This document shows, in pieces, positions 8,163 to 15,999 of a stretch of 64,000 bases of DNA; position 1 is the first letter of the stretch, and every line of letters starts with the position of its first letter. This DNA is from Paucihalobacter sp036825875 (GTDB lineage Bacteria; Bacteroidota; Bacteroidia; Flavobacteriales; Flavobacteriaceae). Location: NCBI RefSeq assembly GCF_036825875.1, contig NZ_DAISXK010000001.1, forward strand, positions 150,884-214,883, in the 5' to 3' direction. Position numbers and translations under genes: made by a program. The notes under the pieces were generated by a model. The model saw only the letters and a list, made by a program, of their open reading frames with translations, had not been told where the DNA came from and searched no databases.

Positions 8163-9026
8163 TTAAGAGGCATTTGATGCGTTATTTATAATGGGTTTGT
8201 TATTACGACTCCATTCACTCCACGAACCGACATAAAGTTTTGGAATTTCCAATCCGCCGTACGCCATAGCCAAAATTGTATGACAGGCCGTAACCCCAGA
8301 TCCGCAATGAATGATTATATTTTCAGGACGAACCGTTTCAATTAACTTTTGATATTTCATTTTTAAAAGTTGAGGATTAAGAAATAAACCGTTTTCATCT
8401 AAATTTTCATGAAAAGGTGCATTTATTGCCCCTGGAATATGACCAGCTATTAAATCTATGGGTTCCGTTTCTCCGCTATAACGTTTAGGCTCTCGGACGT
8501 CGATTACCAGATGATTATCGGTTTTAGATAAGTTTTCTACATCTTCCATATTAGCCAATGGTAATTTCCAATGGTCAACTTTAAATAGGCTAGCTTTTTG
8601 CCGAGTCTCTATTTTTGAACTTATCGGAAAGTGGTGTTTTTCTGCCTCGTGGAGTCCACCGTTAAGAACTTGCACTTTTTCATGACCAACGGCTTTTAAC
8701 ATCCACCAAAATCGGGCGGCGGCATTTGAACCATTTTTGTCATCATAAATGATTACATGACTTTTTGGAGCAATTCCCAGTTCCGCCAATATTCGCGTAA
8801 AATTTTCAATACTTGGTAAAGGATGTCTGCCTCCGATTGCCAAATTGTCCTTTATTTCGGCAAGTTGTGTATTTAAATCTACAAATATTGCGCCTTCTAA
8901 ATGCTTTGCTTGGTAATTAGACTTTGCATTCATGCCAGTACTAGCATCAACAATCACAAGATCTTTTGAGTTGTGCAATAATTGAAGTTCTGATGCTTGA
9001 ATGATTTGCGAATAAGTAGCTTTCAT
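8163..9026 (-). CDS. sseA: Sulfurtransferase (3-mercaptopyruvate/thiosulfate type, tandem rhodanese)
   Basis: A 287-residue protein of two rhodanese domains. The inactive N-terminal domain ends with IYDDKNGSNAAARFWWML, and the catalytic C-terminal domain carries VIDVREPKRYSGE and the active-site loop CGSGVTAC with nucleophile C241. CGSGVT is the loop usual in 3-mercaptopyruvate sulfurtransferases, whereas thiosulfate sulfurtransferases usually have CRKGVT, so the mercaptopyruvate substrate is favoured. No signal peptide, so cytoplasmic. Single gene, convergent with rocD. Confidence 0.9.
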   Translation of the reverse strand: MKATYSQIIQASELQLLHNSKDLVIVDASTGMNAKSNYQAKHLEGAIFVDLNTQLAEIKDNLAIGGRHPLPSIENFTRILAELGIAPKSHVIIYDDKNGSNAAARFWWMLKAVGHEKVQVLNGGLHEAEKHHFPISSKIETRQKASLFKVDHWKLPLANMEDVENLSKTDNHLVIDVREPKRYSGETEPIDLIAGHIPGAINAPFHENLDENGLFLNPQLLKMKYQKLIETVRPENIIIHCGSGVTACHTILAMAYGGLEIPKLYVGSWSEWSRNNKPIINNASNAS

Positions 9027-9093
9027 GTTTTTCAGCTCAAATACATGGCTTTATTTTAACCTACGGATTTATAATTCTTAATACAAAATATCA

Positions 9094-9504
9094 TCAAGGT
9101 GATAAAAGATTGAACGGGTAAAAATTGACATTTCTTAAAATCCAAAACAAAATGATGATCACTAAAACACTTTTGGTTGTAACTGGGTGGTGTAGTAAGT
9201 TAAAGTATTGTTTTTTAAATCCTTTGTTAATAGTAATAACGATAGCGTCATATACGACAACAATTAATAGTAATAAAATGATAAAGTTGTGTTGAAAACC
9301 TTGGGCCAAGTTACCATGCATAAAACTATGAATCGCACGTTGACTGCCACAACCAGGACAATGAAATCCGGTTATAGAATGAAATGGGCATTTAGGAAAT
9401 ATGGTAAAACTAGAAGGATCAAACATAAAAAATAGCGATAGCACCATAACAAGTACTATCGCTATTATTATTTTAATGGCAATATGAAGATTAGCTATTT
9501 GCAA
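9094..9504 (-). CDS. DUF2752 small membrane protein
   Basis: A 136-residue protein with three hydrophobic helices and the DUF2752 signature CPFHSITGFHCPGCGSQRA, in which the CPGCGxxRA motif is invariant. The frame begins with TTG at 9504, overlapping the upstream gene by 14 bases; the first ATG would remove part of the first helix, so the TTG start is preferred. It is the last of four tiny membrane-protein genes. The function of DUF2752 is unknown; the cysteine motif suggests metal or thiol chemistry at the membrane, which is inference. Confidence 0.82.
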   Translation of the reverse strand: MQIANLHIAIKIIIAIVLVMVLSLFFMFDPSSFTIFPKCPFHSITGFHCPGCGSQRAIHSFMHGNLAQGFQHNFIILLLLIVVVYDAIVITINKGFKKQYFNLLHHPVTTKSVLVIIILFWILRNVNFYPFNLLSP

Positions 9505-9760
9505 TGGCTCCTAAAAAAGCAATTCCGAAAATAGCTACATATAAAACCCAACCTAAAAGCGCAATTCCAACAGACACGATGCCCCAGGTTTTCGCATTTT
9601 TAGAGGCGTTTATAGCGCCTTGGTAATCCTCGTTCATATAGGCATCGTTTACCTTTGTGGCATAAACAATACTAACTATTCCTGCTGGCAAACAGCATAA
9701 TACGGTGCTTATGATGGCCAATGCTAAATAACTAGGCGGTTTTGGTGGTCGGTTTTCCAT
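9491..9760 (-). CDS. CD225/dispanin-like small membrane protein
   Basis: An 89-residue protein with a proline-rich start (MENRPPKPPSYLALAI) and two hydrophobic segments. The first carries TVLCCLPAGIVSIVYA and the loop has AINASKNAKTW, which is the arrangement of the CD225/dispanin (interferon-induced transmembrane-like) family. The double cysteine at the first helix is a possible acylation site in eukaryotic relatives; in bacteria the role is unknown. It overlaps the following DUF2752 gene by 14 bases and lies 19 bases after the CCC-motif gene. Confidence 0.82.
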   Translation of the reverse strand: MENRPPKPPSYLALAIISTVLCCLPAGIVSIVYATKVNDAYMNEDYQGAINASKNAKTWGIVSVGIALLGWVLYVAIFGIAFLGAIANS

Positions 9761-9779
9761 GTTTTATTGATCTTAGTTG

Positions 9780-10115
9780 TTATTGGTTTTGTTGCATTTC
9801 CATCATACGCTCTTGTAATAACTCTTGATTGGTAAGAACGTCCCAGCCAAAAAAGGAAATAACCCAAATTGAAAACAAGAAAGAGAGAACACCCAATACA
9901 ATACCAATTATTCCCATAATATAACCAGCATTAACGTTGCCTATTCCGGTGTATTCATCAGGATTTGAAGCATGTAATTTTTTGTCTTTTCTTCCAAAGA
10001 TAACTGCCACAATCCCAAATATTATTCCAGGTAAGCCGTAAAAGCAGCATCCGATAATTGATAAAATGCCCATTATTAGTACGAGCGTTGCGTTTGGTAG
10101 TTTTTGTTGTTCCAT
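9780..10115 (-). CDS. CCC-motif (DUF4190-like) small membrane protein
   Basis: A 111-residue protein with two to three hydrophobic segments: GILSIIGCCFYGLPGIIFGI near the N-terminus and AGYIMGIIGIVLGVLSFLF near the C-terminus, separated by a basic loop (FGRKDKKLHASNPDEY). The tail is rich in Met and Gln. This matches the flavobacterial CCC-motif membrane proteins. It sits between the dispanin-like gene and another DUF2752 gene, all in one orientation with short gaps. Function unknown. Confidence 0.78.
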   Translation of the reverse strand: MEQQKLPNATLVLIMGILSIIGCCFYGLPGIIFGIVAVIFGRKDKKLHASNPDEYTGIGNVNAGYIMGIIGIVLGVLSFLFSIWVISFFGWDVLTNQELLQERMMEMQQNQ

Positions 10116-10125
10116 AATTTTTAAT

Positions 10126-10434
10126 TTAAGTGATTTTTAATATATAGTTAGTAATTATAATAATAACATTGGTTACAAATAAAGCCAAAATAATTTTATG
10201 ACCATTTTTAAAATTAAATTTTAAGTGCAGTAGGAGCGTGGCAAACATTGCGATTAAGGTAAAAATTGCGGGATACATCTTGAATGCTGCCGAAAATTCT
10301 CCTTGCATTAAAAGGGAGAAAGAACGCTGCATGCCACAACCAAAACATTCAATACCAAAGTTTTTCTTCCATAAACAGGGCAACATATAGTCGTCCGCCT
10401 TTAAATAAAATAGTATGGCCAATGCTTTAATCAC
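10126..10434 (-). CDS. DUF2752 small membrane protein, second copy
   Basis: Up to 102 residues, with the DUF2752 signature FGIECFGCGMQRSFSLL and two further hydrophobic helices. The open frame begins with GTG at 10434; an ATG at 10386 (MLPCLWKKNF) is an alternative and would still retain the motif. Compared with the other copy at 9094-9504 the first helix is mostly absent and CPGC is replaced by CFGC. It is the first gene of the four-gene cluster, lying 10 bases upstream of the CCC-motif gene. Function unknown. Confidence 0.75.
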   Translation of the reverse strand: MIKALAILFYLKADDYMLPCLWKKNFGIECFGCGMQRSFSLLMQGEFSAAFKMYPAIFTLIAMFATLLLHLKFNFKNGHKIILALFVTNVIIIITNYILKIT

Positions 10435-10455
10435 GAGCGAAAGATACTAAAATAT

Positions 10456-12189
10456 TTAATTTGTGATTATGATTTTTTGAGATATAGAGCCACCATTTGT
10501 TAGGGCTATGTTGGCAATATAAACACCTTCGCTTAGTTTGGAAGTACTAAATGTAAATTCGTTAGCATTGCCTAATGAAGCCTGTTTTAAAACCGTTTTA
10601 CCACTGACATCTATCAATTGAAATGATCTTATGTCAAGTAATTTATTGTTGAATAGCTGCAGTTCTTGCGCTGTATTGTTTTGAACTATTCTAAAATCTG
10701 AGATTTGAAATTCGTCATTGGATAAGGTGCCTCTGTTGAATGTAATTTCAAAGCGGTTTGGATAATAACCAGCTTCAATATTGATGTCGTAATGCTGCGA
10801 TTTTAAATCTACGTAAATGTTAGAAGCGTTATCATAGAGGTAAATAGGTTGGTCGTCAAAATGCTGAACATCCAAAATCCTAAAACGCAGTGGCTGGTTG
10901 TTTTCAGCATTGACGACTAAAGGGATTCGTAAAGATTCATCAAAACTATGCGCTTGTATTACAAATTTATCATCTTCTAAAATCCAAAAAGCATCACTGG
11001 CTGGTCCGCCCGGACGATGACCTTCCAATCCGCGATCAAATCCATCTGTTGCAGTGTGGTGGAAGTTATGAAGTAACTGACGTGTGTAGAGATTATTAAA
11101 ATCGACATTAATTCTAAAACGTTTGTAATCTTCGGGAATTTGATAAAAAATATCTTCGTCGTTTGGGATTTGAGTTTCGGTATTTCTAAAAAAGAAACTG
11201 TCTGGCCCTAATTGTACGAAAGCGCGGTGTTCGTTTTTGACTGTAACATTTCCATCATTTGAACCTCTAACTAGGAATCCTTGCCCTATTGGTTGGTAGC
11301 GTTGGGCAAATTTGGTTCCACCAGGACCCGGTGGCACAGCTACTGGATTGCCCGCACTGTCGTAAGTAGAAAATGTAGCAGGCACAAAATTTTCAACAAA
11401 GGCTGAATTATAAGTTAAGGTTGCATAACCACCAATGTAATCTGCTATAAAATGCGAAGCAGCACCTTGTTGTTGCTCCCAAAAGTACAATTCACCTGAG
11501 ATATCAGCGTTAACAGGATCATTAATAAAAAGTGCAGCATCTAAAGCTGAAGGATACGGATTTCCAATAAGTGTAAAGGCACCTGTTGCCACAGGATTAG
11601 GAATATCCCCATTATTTGGTTTGCCTCTAAAGTCGTAAACTTGATTTCCCATGGGCGCGGTTCCAACACCTTTCATGGTGAATCCTAGGCCTGGAGCGAT
11701 TGCGCCGTTCCTGCCTACGTAAGTCCATTGGGTATAATTGGTTGCCTGAACAAATGTGTAAAGCCAACGGTCTGATATTTGTAAAGGACTAGCAATACTG
11801 TTGAATGCTGTCGTGAATCCAACATCATCGCTGCTAATAAGTCCTGTAGGCTCATCAATTAATTCCACTCGAAATGTTGTGTTTCCTGCTGCAACAGTAC
11901 TACCACCAATTGGCGAACACCAATAGTTATAGGCAAATTGATTGACAGTTCCAGTTTGTTGAACACTTAATTCGCCTAAACCCAAATTACCGACACTGGC
12001 ATCTTGTAGTAATTGTGCACCATCGCGTAAATATAAATTGCTATTGGCATCCCGTAATTCAACTTCTTGAGTCACGAAAAGTTGCGCATCACTAGCGAAA
12101 ATATAATGATCGCCACCAACATAAAGCTGGGCGAATCCAGTACAATAAAAGGTAATGAAAATTGTTAAGGAAAGAAGTTTTGTTAACAT
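10456..12189 (-). CDS. Secreted protein with T9SS type A sorting domain
   Basis: A 577-residue exported protein: signal peptide ending near YCTGFAQ, a beta-rich body without recognisable catalytic motifs (it contains FNYWCSPIGG-like and FTLIGNPYPSALDA stretches typical of large flavobacterial surface proteins), and a C-terminal domain of about 75 residues with the type A pattern LLDIRSFQLIDVSGKTVLKQ then LSEGVYIANIALTNG and final KIIITN. That C-terminal domain directs export through the type IX system and is normally cleaved. No binding or enzymatic domain was recognised in the body. Single gene. Confidence 0.88.
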   Translation of the reverse strand: MLTKLLSLTIFITFYCTGFAQLYVGGDHYIFASDAQLFVTQEVELRDANSNLYLRDGAQLLQDASVGNLGLGELSVQQTGTVNQFAYNYWCSPIGGSTVAAGNTTFRVELIDEPTGLISSDDVGFTTAFNSIASPLQISDRWLYTFVQATNYTQWTYVGRNGAIAPGLGFTMKGVGTAPMGNQVYDFRGKPNNGDIPNPVATGAFTLIGNPYPSALDAALFINDPVNADISGELYFWEQQQGAASHFIADYIGGYATLTYNSAFVENFVPATFSTYDSAGNPVAVPPGPGGTKFAQRYQPIGQGFLVRGSNDGNVTVKNEHRAFVQLGPDSFFFRNTETQIPNDEDIFYQIPEDYKRFRINVDFNNLYTRQLLHNFHHTATDGFDRGLEGHRPGGPASDAFWILEDDKFVIQAHSFDESLRIPLVVNAENNQPLRFRILDVQHFDDQPIYLYDNASNIYVDLKSQHYDINIEAGYYPNRFEITFNRGTLSNDEFQISDFRIVQNNTAQELQLFNNKLLDIRSFQLIDVSGKTVLKQASLGNANEFTFSTSKLSEGVYIANIALTNGGSISQKIIITN

Positions 12190-12235
12190 GACCGTGGATT
12201 AATGTCTTAAAGTTAATAGCTACGATATTTATATT

Positions 12236-12243
12236 TACTTTTG
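12236..12243 (+). promoter_or_regulatory. -7 box upstream of the Smr gene pair
   Basis: TACTTTTG, an exact TAnnTTTG match, 43 bases upstream of the ATG at 12287. It probably drives the small membrane gene and the Smr-domain gene. Confidence 0.5.
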
Positions 12244-12286
12244 TAAATCTATTTTCGATTAATTGTTAAAAACACCGACAAACAAC

Positions 12287-12496
12287 ATGAATATTCCAAG
12301 ATTTTTCAATTATATTTTCATCTTACTAGGCGGATTGGTAGCAATTTATGCGCAGGCTGGTGAAGCGCAGAACGAGTATTTATTAATTTCTGGGATTGTA
12401 CTACTCATGATTGGTCTTTATCGCATTTCTAGAAATCTTTCTAGCAAATCAGAAAGTACAGATAAGCCTGATGATTCTCAAGATCTAACTAATTGA
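12287..12496 (+). CDS. Small two-helix membrane protein
   Basis: A 69-residue protein with two hydrophobic segments (FNYIFILLGGLVAIYAQA and YLLISGIVLLMIGLYRI) joined by a short acidic loop, then a hydrophilic Ser/Asp-rich tail. The ATG at 12287 is preferred over an upstream in-frame TTG at 12263. It lies two bases before the Smr-domain gene and is clearly co-transcribed. I do not recognise a named family; small membrane proteins in this position accompany the DUF2027/Smr gene in related genomes as far as I recall. Confidence 0.75.
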   Translation: MNIPRFFNYIFILLGGLVAIYAQAGEAQNEYLLISGIVLLMIGLYRISRNLSSKSESTDKPDDSQDLTN

Positions 12497-12498
12497 TT

Positions 12499-13056
12499 AT
12501 GAAATTTAAAAAAGGACAAAAAGTATCTGTCTTAGACGACGCTATAAACGGTGTGGTTGCTAAGGTTCATAACGACACTGTTACCATTATCACTACCGAA
12601 GGTTTTGAGTTAGAGTTTAAGGCTCATGAGTTGATTTTAGAACAGGATGAGACCATGATTAGAAAAGATATTTTTAATACCGATTTCCAAAAGGTAATTG
12701 TTGATAAAGAAATGTCAAAAAAGCCTGGTCCAACTTTTAAAATGAAGTCTAAAGAAACCGAAAAAATGGTCGTGGATTTACATATCCATCAGTTAGTTGA
12801 AAACACCAAGCATATGGAAAATTTTGATATGCTCAACCTTCAATTGGACACGGCTAAAAGACGATTGGAGTTCGCCATTTCAAAACGTATGCCGCACATT
12901 GTTTTTATTCATGGCGTTGGTGAAGGTGTACTAAAAATGGAGTTACATACTTTATTAAGGCGTTATGACAATATAACTTTTTACGATGCCGATTACAAAA
13001 TCTTTGGTTTAGGCGCCACCGAGGTGCGTATTTTTCAAAATGTTGCTCCTAATTAA
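12499..13056 (+). CDS. DUF2027 / Smr domain protein
   Basis: A 185-residue protein. The N-terminal 50 residues form a small beta domain (KKGQKVSVLDDAINGVVAKV) of the DUF2027 kind, and the C-terminal 85 residues are a Smr domain with VDLHIHQLV and the HGVGEGVLKMEL signature. Smr domains occur as stand-alone proteins or at the end of MutS2 and can nick or bind DNA or RNA; in ribosome-rescue SmrB-type proteins they cleave mRNA. Which applies here cannot be told. The gene end overlaps the convergent lipoprotein gene by 8 bases. Confidence 0.85.
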   Translation: MKFKKGQKVSVLDDAINGVVAKVHNDTVTIITTEGFELEFKAHELILEQDETMIRKDIFNTDFQKVIVDKEMSKKPGPTFKMKSKETEKMVVDLHIHQLVENTKHMENFDMLNLQLDTAKRRLEFAISKRMPHIVFIHGVGEGVLKMELHTLLRRYDNITFYDADYKIFGLGATEVRIFQNVAPN

Positions 13057-13972
13057 AAATCGGTGTTTTTTGAATGCTTTCTGAAGATACATTTTCACCG
13101 AAATCAAAACTGGTTTGGTTTAAAAAGCTGAACTGAATATTGTTTATTGTAATTGTAATAGTGTAAGTTCTGGTTACCGAATGCGGTCTAAATGCAACCG
13201 CAGGAAGTTCATCTGATACGTTTGGATTGAGATAATTTGGACCAAAATTAATATCGGTAACATCGTTTCTAGGGTTTTGATCTTGAGGTGCAATTTCTTC
13301 ATCACGCGTTAAGGTACCATCACCATCATCATCGGTATCAAGATAATCCGGAATGCCATCACCATCAGTATCTAAAGGGTTATTGCCAAAATTTTCATTG
13401 ATACTATCGGAGTTTAGTTCATCACGTGTTAGCACATTATCGCCATCGTCATCAGCATCTAAGAAATTTGGAATCCCATCGCCGTCCGTATCATCATCAA
13501 ATAAATTACCATTGCCATTTACGTCTTCAAATTCTGCCGGAACACCGTCATTGTCATCGTCTCTGGCTGTAATGGTTATAATTACGGTTCCACTTAAACT
13601 TTCTTCTTCTTTCAAAACATTAATATTGGCTGGAGGAATTGGGTTACAAAACAAATCATTACCACTAACTTCGCTGCTATAGGTTCTGTAATTGAAGCGA
13701 TCGGTTGTGCCATTTAAAGTGCGTTCAATCACGATGGTGTCTTCAACATCATTTAATATGTCATCAAAATCAAATAAATCATCAACGCTAATTCCGGATA
13801 AACTTAGAGCCAATGATTCGTTGCCGTCTTCATTGATTTTAAAGAAAATTATTTGCCCGCACTGTGTAAAAGCAAAAGAATCATCAAAATTAAATTCAAC
13901 ATCTATTATATCACCGTCATTACAGCTAAAACACAGTAAGAGTGCGATTATTATTACTTTGAATTTTTGCAT
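13049..13972 (-). CDS. Lipoprotein with thrombospondin type 3 calcium-binding repeats
   Basis: A 307-residue predicted lipoprotein (lipobox LLCFSC, followed by acidic residues). Residues about 130-225 hold several aspartate-rich repeats of the form DTDGDGIPDYLDTDDDGDG, which are thrombospondin type 3 (calcium-coordinating) repeats. The flanking parts are beta-rich and have no recognised domain; the protein ends without a T9SS sorting domain. It is probably displayed on the outer membrane. Its 3' end overlaps the Smr gene by 8 bases in convergent orientation. Function unknown. Confidence 0.82.
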   Translation of the reverse strand: MQKFKVIIIALLLCFSCNDGDIIDVEFNFDDSFAFTQCGQIIFFKINEDGNESLALSLSGISVDDLFDFDDILNDVEDTIVIERTLNGTTDRFNYRTYSSEVSGNDLFCNPIPPANINVLKEEESLSGTVIITITARDDDNDGVPAEFEDVNGNGNLFDDDTDGDGIPNFLDADDDGDNVLTRDELNSDSINENFGNNPLDTDGDGIPDYLDTDDDGDGTLTRDEEIAPQDQNPRNDVTDINFGPNYLNPNVSDELPAVAFRPHSVTRTYTITITINNIQFSFLNQTSFDFGENVSSESIQKTPIFN

Positions 13973-13993
13973 TTTTATTCATGTTTTCAGTCA

Positions 13994-14001
13994 CAAAAAT
14001 A
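13994..14001 (-). promoter_or_regulatory. -7 box of the TSP3 lipoprotein gene
   Basis: TATTTTTG on the minus strand, an exact -7 match, 21 bases upstream of the ATG at 13972. Confidence 0.5.
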
Positions 14002-14052
14002 GTGGAATTAATATATTATAACGTCGCATAATCAGAATAATTTTATTTAGTA

Positions 14053-14060
14053 TATTTTTG
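14053..14060 (+). promoter_or_regulatory. -7 box of the cysteine desulfurase gene
   Basis: TATTTTTG, exact match, ending four bases before the ATG at 14065. This predicts a leaderless or near-leaderless mRNA. Confidence 0.6.
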
Positions 14061-14064
14061 CAAG

Positions 14065-15207
14065 ATGCAAACAGTTTATCTAGATAACGCAGCTACCACA
14101 GCTCTTAAACCAGAAGTGATTGAAGCAATTACGAATGTGTTGCAGAACAACTTCGGAAACGCTTCGTCATCGCATAGTTATGGACGATCTTCTAAATCGT
14201 TAATTGAATCTTGTAGAAAGCAAATAGCTAGCTATTTAAAGGTTTCTGCTTCTGAAATAGTTTTCACTTCAGGAGGTACCGAGGCAGATAATTTGGTGTT
14301 ATTCAGCGCCATTCGAGATTTGGGCGTCACAGAAATTATTACCTCTAAAATAGAACACCATGCCGTGTTACATACCGTACAGTACTTGCAACAAACACAG
14401 AATATTGTAGTGCAATATGTAAACACTGATGCACTTGGTAATATTGATTTAGCCCATCTTGAAACTTTATTGTCATCACCACATAAAAAATTGGTGTCGC
14501 TCATGCATATCAATAACGAAATTGGCAATATTTTAGACCTAGTAAAGGTTACCAAATTGTGCAAGTTACATAATGCCTTGTTTCACAGTGATACGGTGCA
14601 ATCAGTAGGTCATTACCATTTAGATTTAAGCTTGATTCCTGTTGATTTTATAGCCGCAAGTGCGCACAAATTTCATGGTCCGAAAGGTGTAGGCTTTTGT
14701 TTTATAAGAAAACATTCAGGCTTAAAACCACTCTTATTTGGTGGCGAGCAGGAGCGAGGCCTTCGTGCCGGAACTGAGAGTATTCATAATATTGTGGGAA
14801 TGGCTAAGGCTCTTGAACTGGCTTACGATTCACTTGAAAATGAGCAGCAACACATAGAAAATTTAAAACGCTATTTTATTGACAAACTTCAGCAAATTGA
14901 AGGGGTTATTTTTAACGGAAATTGTTTAGACTTTCAAAATAGTGCTTATACCATTGTAAATGTTCAAGTGCCTTTAAGCGAAGCCAAAGCCACCATGATG
15001 CAGTTTCAACTAGATTTAAAGGGTATTGCCTGTTCTAAAGGCAGTGCTTGTCAAAGTGGAAGTGCACAAGTATCCCATGTACTCGCTGAAATTCAGACTC
15101 CTGAAATGTTAAAAAAACCATCAATTCGTTTTTCATTTAGTATTTTTAACAGCAAAGCTGATATTGACTATGTTGTGAAAGTTTTAACCGATATAATTCA
15201 TTCCTGA
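14065..15207 (+). CDS. Cysteine desulfurase (IscS/NifS family)
   Basis: A 380-residue PLP enzyme that releases sulfur from cysteine as an enzyme-bound persulfide. It begins VYLDNAATT as the family does, has EIVFTSGGTEADN, HSDTVQSVGH, the PLP lysine in SAHKFHGPKGVGF, and the active-site cysteine loop SKGSACQSGSAQ. The loop is long as in group I (IscS-like) enzymes. No IscU, IscA or Suf genes are adjacent, so its acceptor (Fe-S clusters, tRNA thiolation or another) is not indicated. The next gene, an alpha/beta hydrolase, starts three bases downstream and is probably co-transcribed. Confidence 0.9.
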   Translation: MQTVYLDNAATTALKPEVIEAITNVLQNNFGNASSSHSYGRSSKSLIESCRKQIASYLKVSASEIVFTSGGTEADNLVLFSAIRDLGVTEIITSKIEHHAVLHTVQYLQQTQNIVVQYVNTDALGNIDLAHLETLLSSPHKKLVSLMHINNEIGNILDLVKVTKLCKLHNALFHSDTVQSVGHYHLDLSLIPVDFIAASAHKFHGPKGVGFCFIRKHSGLKPLLFGGEQERGLRAGTESIHNIVGMAKALELAYDSLENEQQHIENLKRYFIDKLQQIEGVIFNGNCLDFQNSAYTIVNVQVPLSEAKATMMQFQLDLKGIACSKGSACQSGSAQVSHVLAEIQTPEMLKKPSIRFSFSIFNSKADIDYVVKVLTDIIHS

Positions 15208-15210
15208 AAA

Positions 15211-15999
15211 ATGCTGAATTACAATACCTATTTATTGGATGAAGAAACACCATGGGTAACATTTGTGCACGGTGCAGGTGGCAGTTCGTCTATTTGGTTT
15301 AAGCAGATCAGAGCCTATAAAAAGGAGTTTAATGTGTTGGTCTTAGATTTGAGAGGTCATGGCAACAGTAAACCACAACTGAAAGATGCCTTTAATACAA
15401 AATACACTTTCGATTCTATAACACACGATATCATTGAAGTGTTGGATCATTTAAAAATTAAAGCTTCGCACTTTGTAGGTATTTCCTTAGGAACGATTTT
15501 AATACGTAACCTTGCAGAGATGCATCCTGAGCGTGTTCAAAGTATGATTATGGGCGGCGCCATTATGAAGTTAGACATGCGTTCGCAATTATTAATGCGG
15601 GTTGGTGTTATTTTTAAATCGGTGATACCGTATATGTATCTTTACAAGTTGTTTGCGTTTATCATCATGCCTAGGAAAAACCATAAACAGTCAAGATTAT
15701 TATTTGTAAATGAAGCTAAAAAATTATATCAAAAGGAATTTGTAAGATGGTTTAAACTCACGTCAGAAATAAATCCCCTATTGCGATTTTTTAGAGCGAA
15801 GGATATCAAAATACCTACATTATACGTAATGGGAGAACAAGATTATTTGTTTTTACCAACCATTAGAAAAATTTCTGAATCGCACGTTGTTTCTACCTTA
15901 CTTGTGGTGCCTAATTGTGGACACGTTGTTAATATTGAACAACATGATGTGTTTAATACAGAAACCCTTAAGTTTTTAAAACAGCTCGCTATAGCTTAA
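15211..15999 (+). CDS. Alpha/beta hydrolase
   Basis: A 262-residue cytoplasmic hydrolase. The oxyanion-hole motif HGAGGSSSIW is followed by LDLRGHGNS, the nucleophile elbow GISLGT, the acid in MGEQDYLF and the histidine in NCGHVVNIEQ, completing a Ser-Asp-His triad. The arrangement resembles the BioH/menH/3-oxoadipate enol-lactonase subfamily, but nothing fixes a substrate. It is probably translated with the upstream cysteine desulfurase and overlaps the convergent TonB receptor gene by four bases. Confidence 0.85.
   Translation: MLNYNTYLLDEETPWVTFVHGAGGSSSIWFKQIRAYKKEFNVLVLDLRGHGNSKPQLKDAFNTKYTFDSITHDIIEVLDHLKIKASHFVGISLGTILIRNLAEMHPERVQSMIMGGAIMKLDMRSQLLMRVGVIFKSVIPYMYLYKLFAFIIMPRKNHKQSRLLFVNEAKKLYQKEFVRWFKLTSEINPLLRFFRAKDIKIPTLYVMGEQDYLFLPTIRKISESHVVSTLLVVPNCGHVVNIEQHDVFNTETLKFLKQLAIA

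Noticed and set aside
13353..13682. Ser/Pro-rich open frame on the plus strand
   Set aside because: It is the antisense of the aspartate-rich TSP3 repeats, which read as Ser/Val/Pro in reverse.
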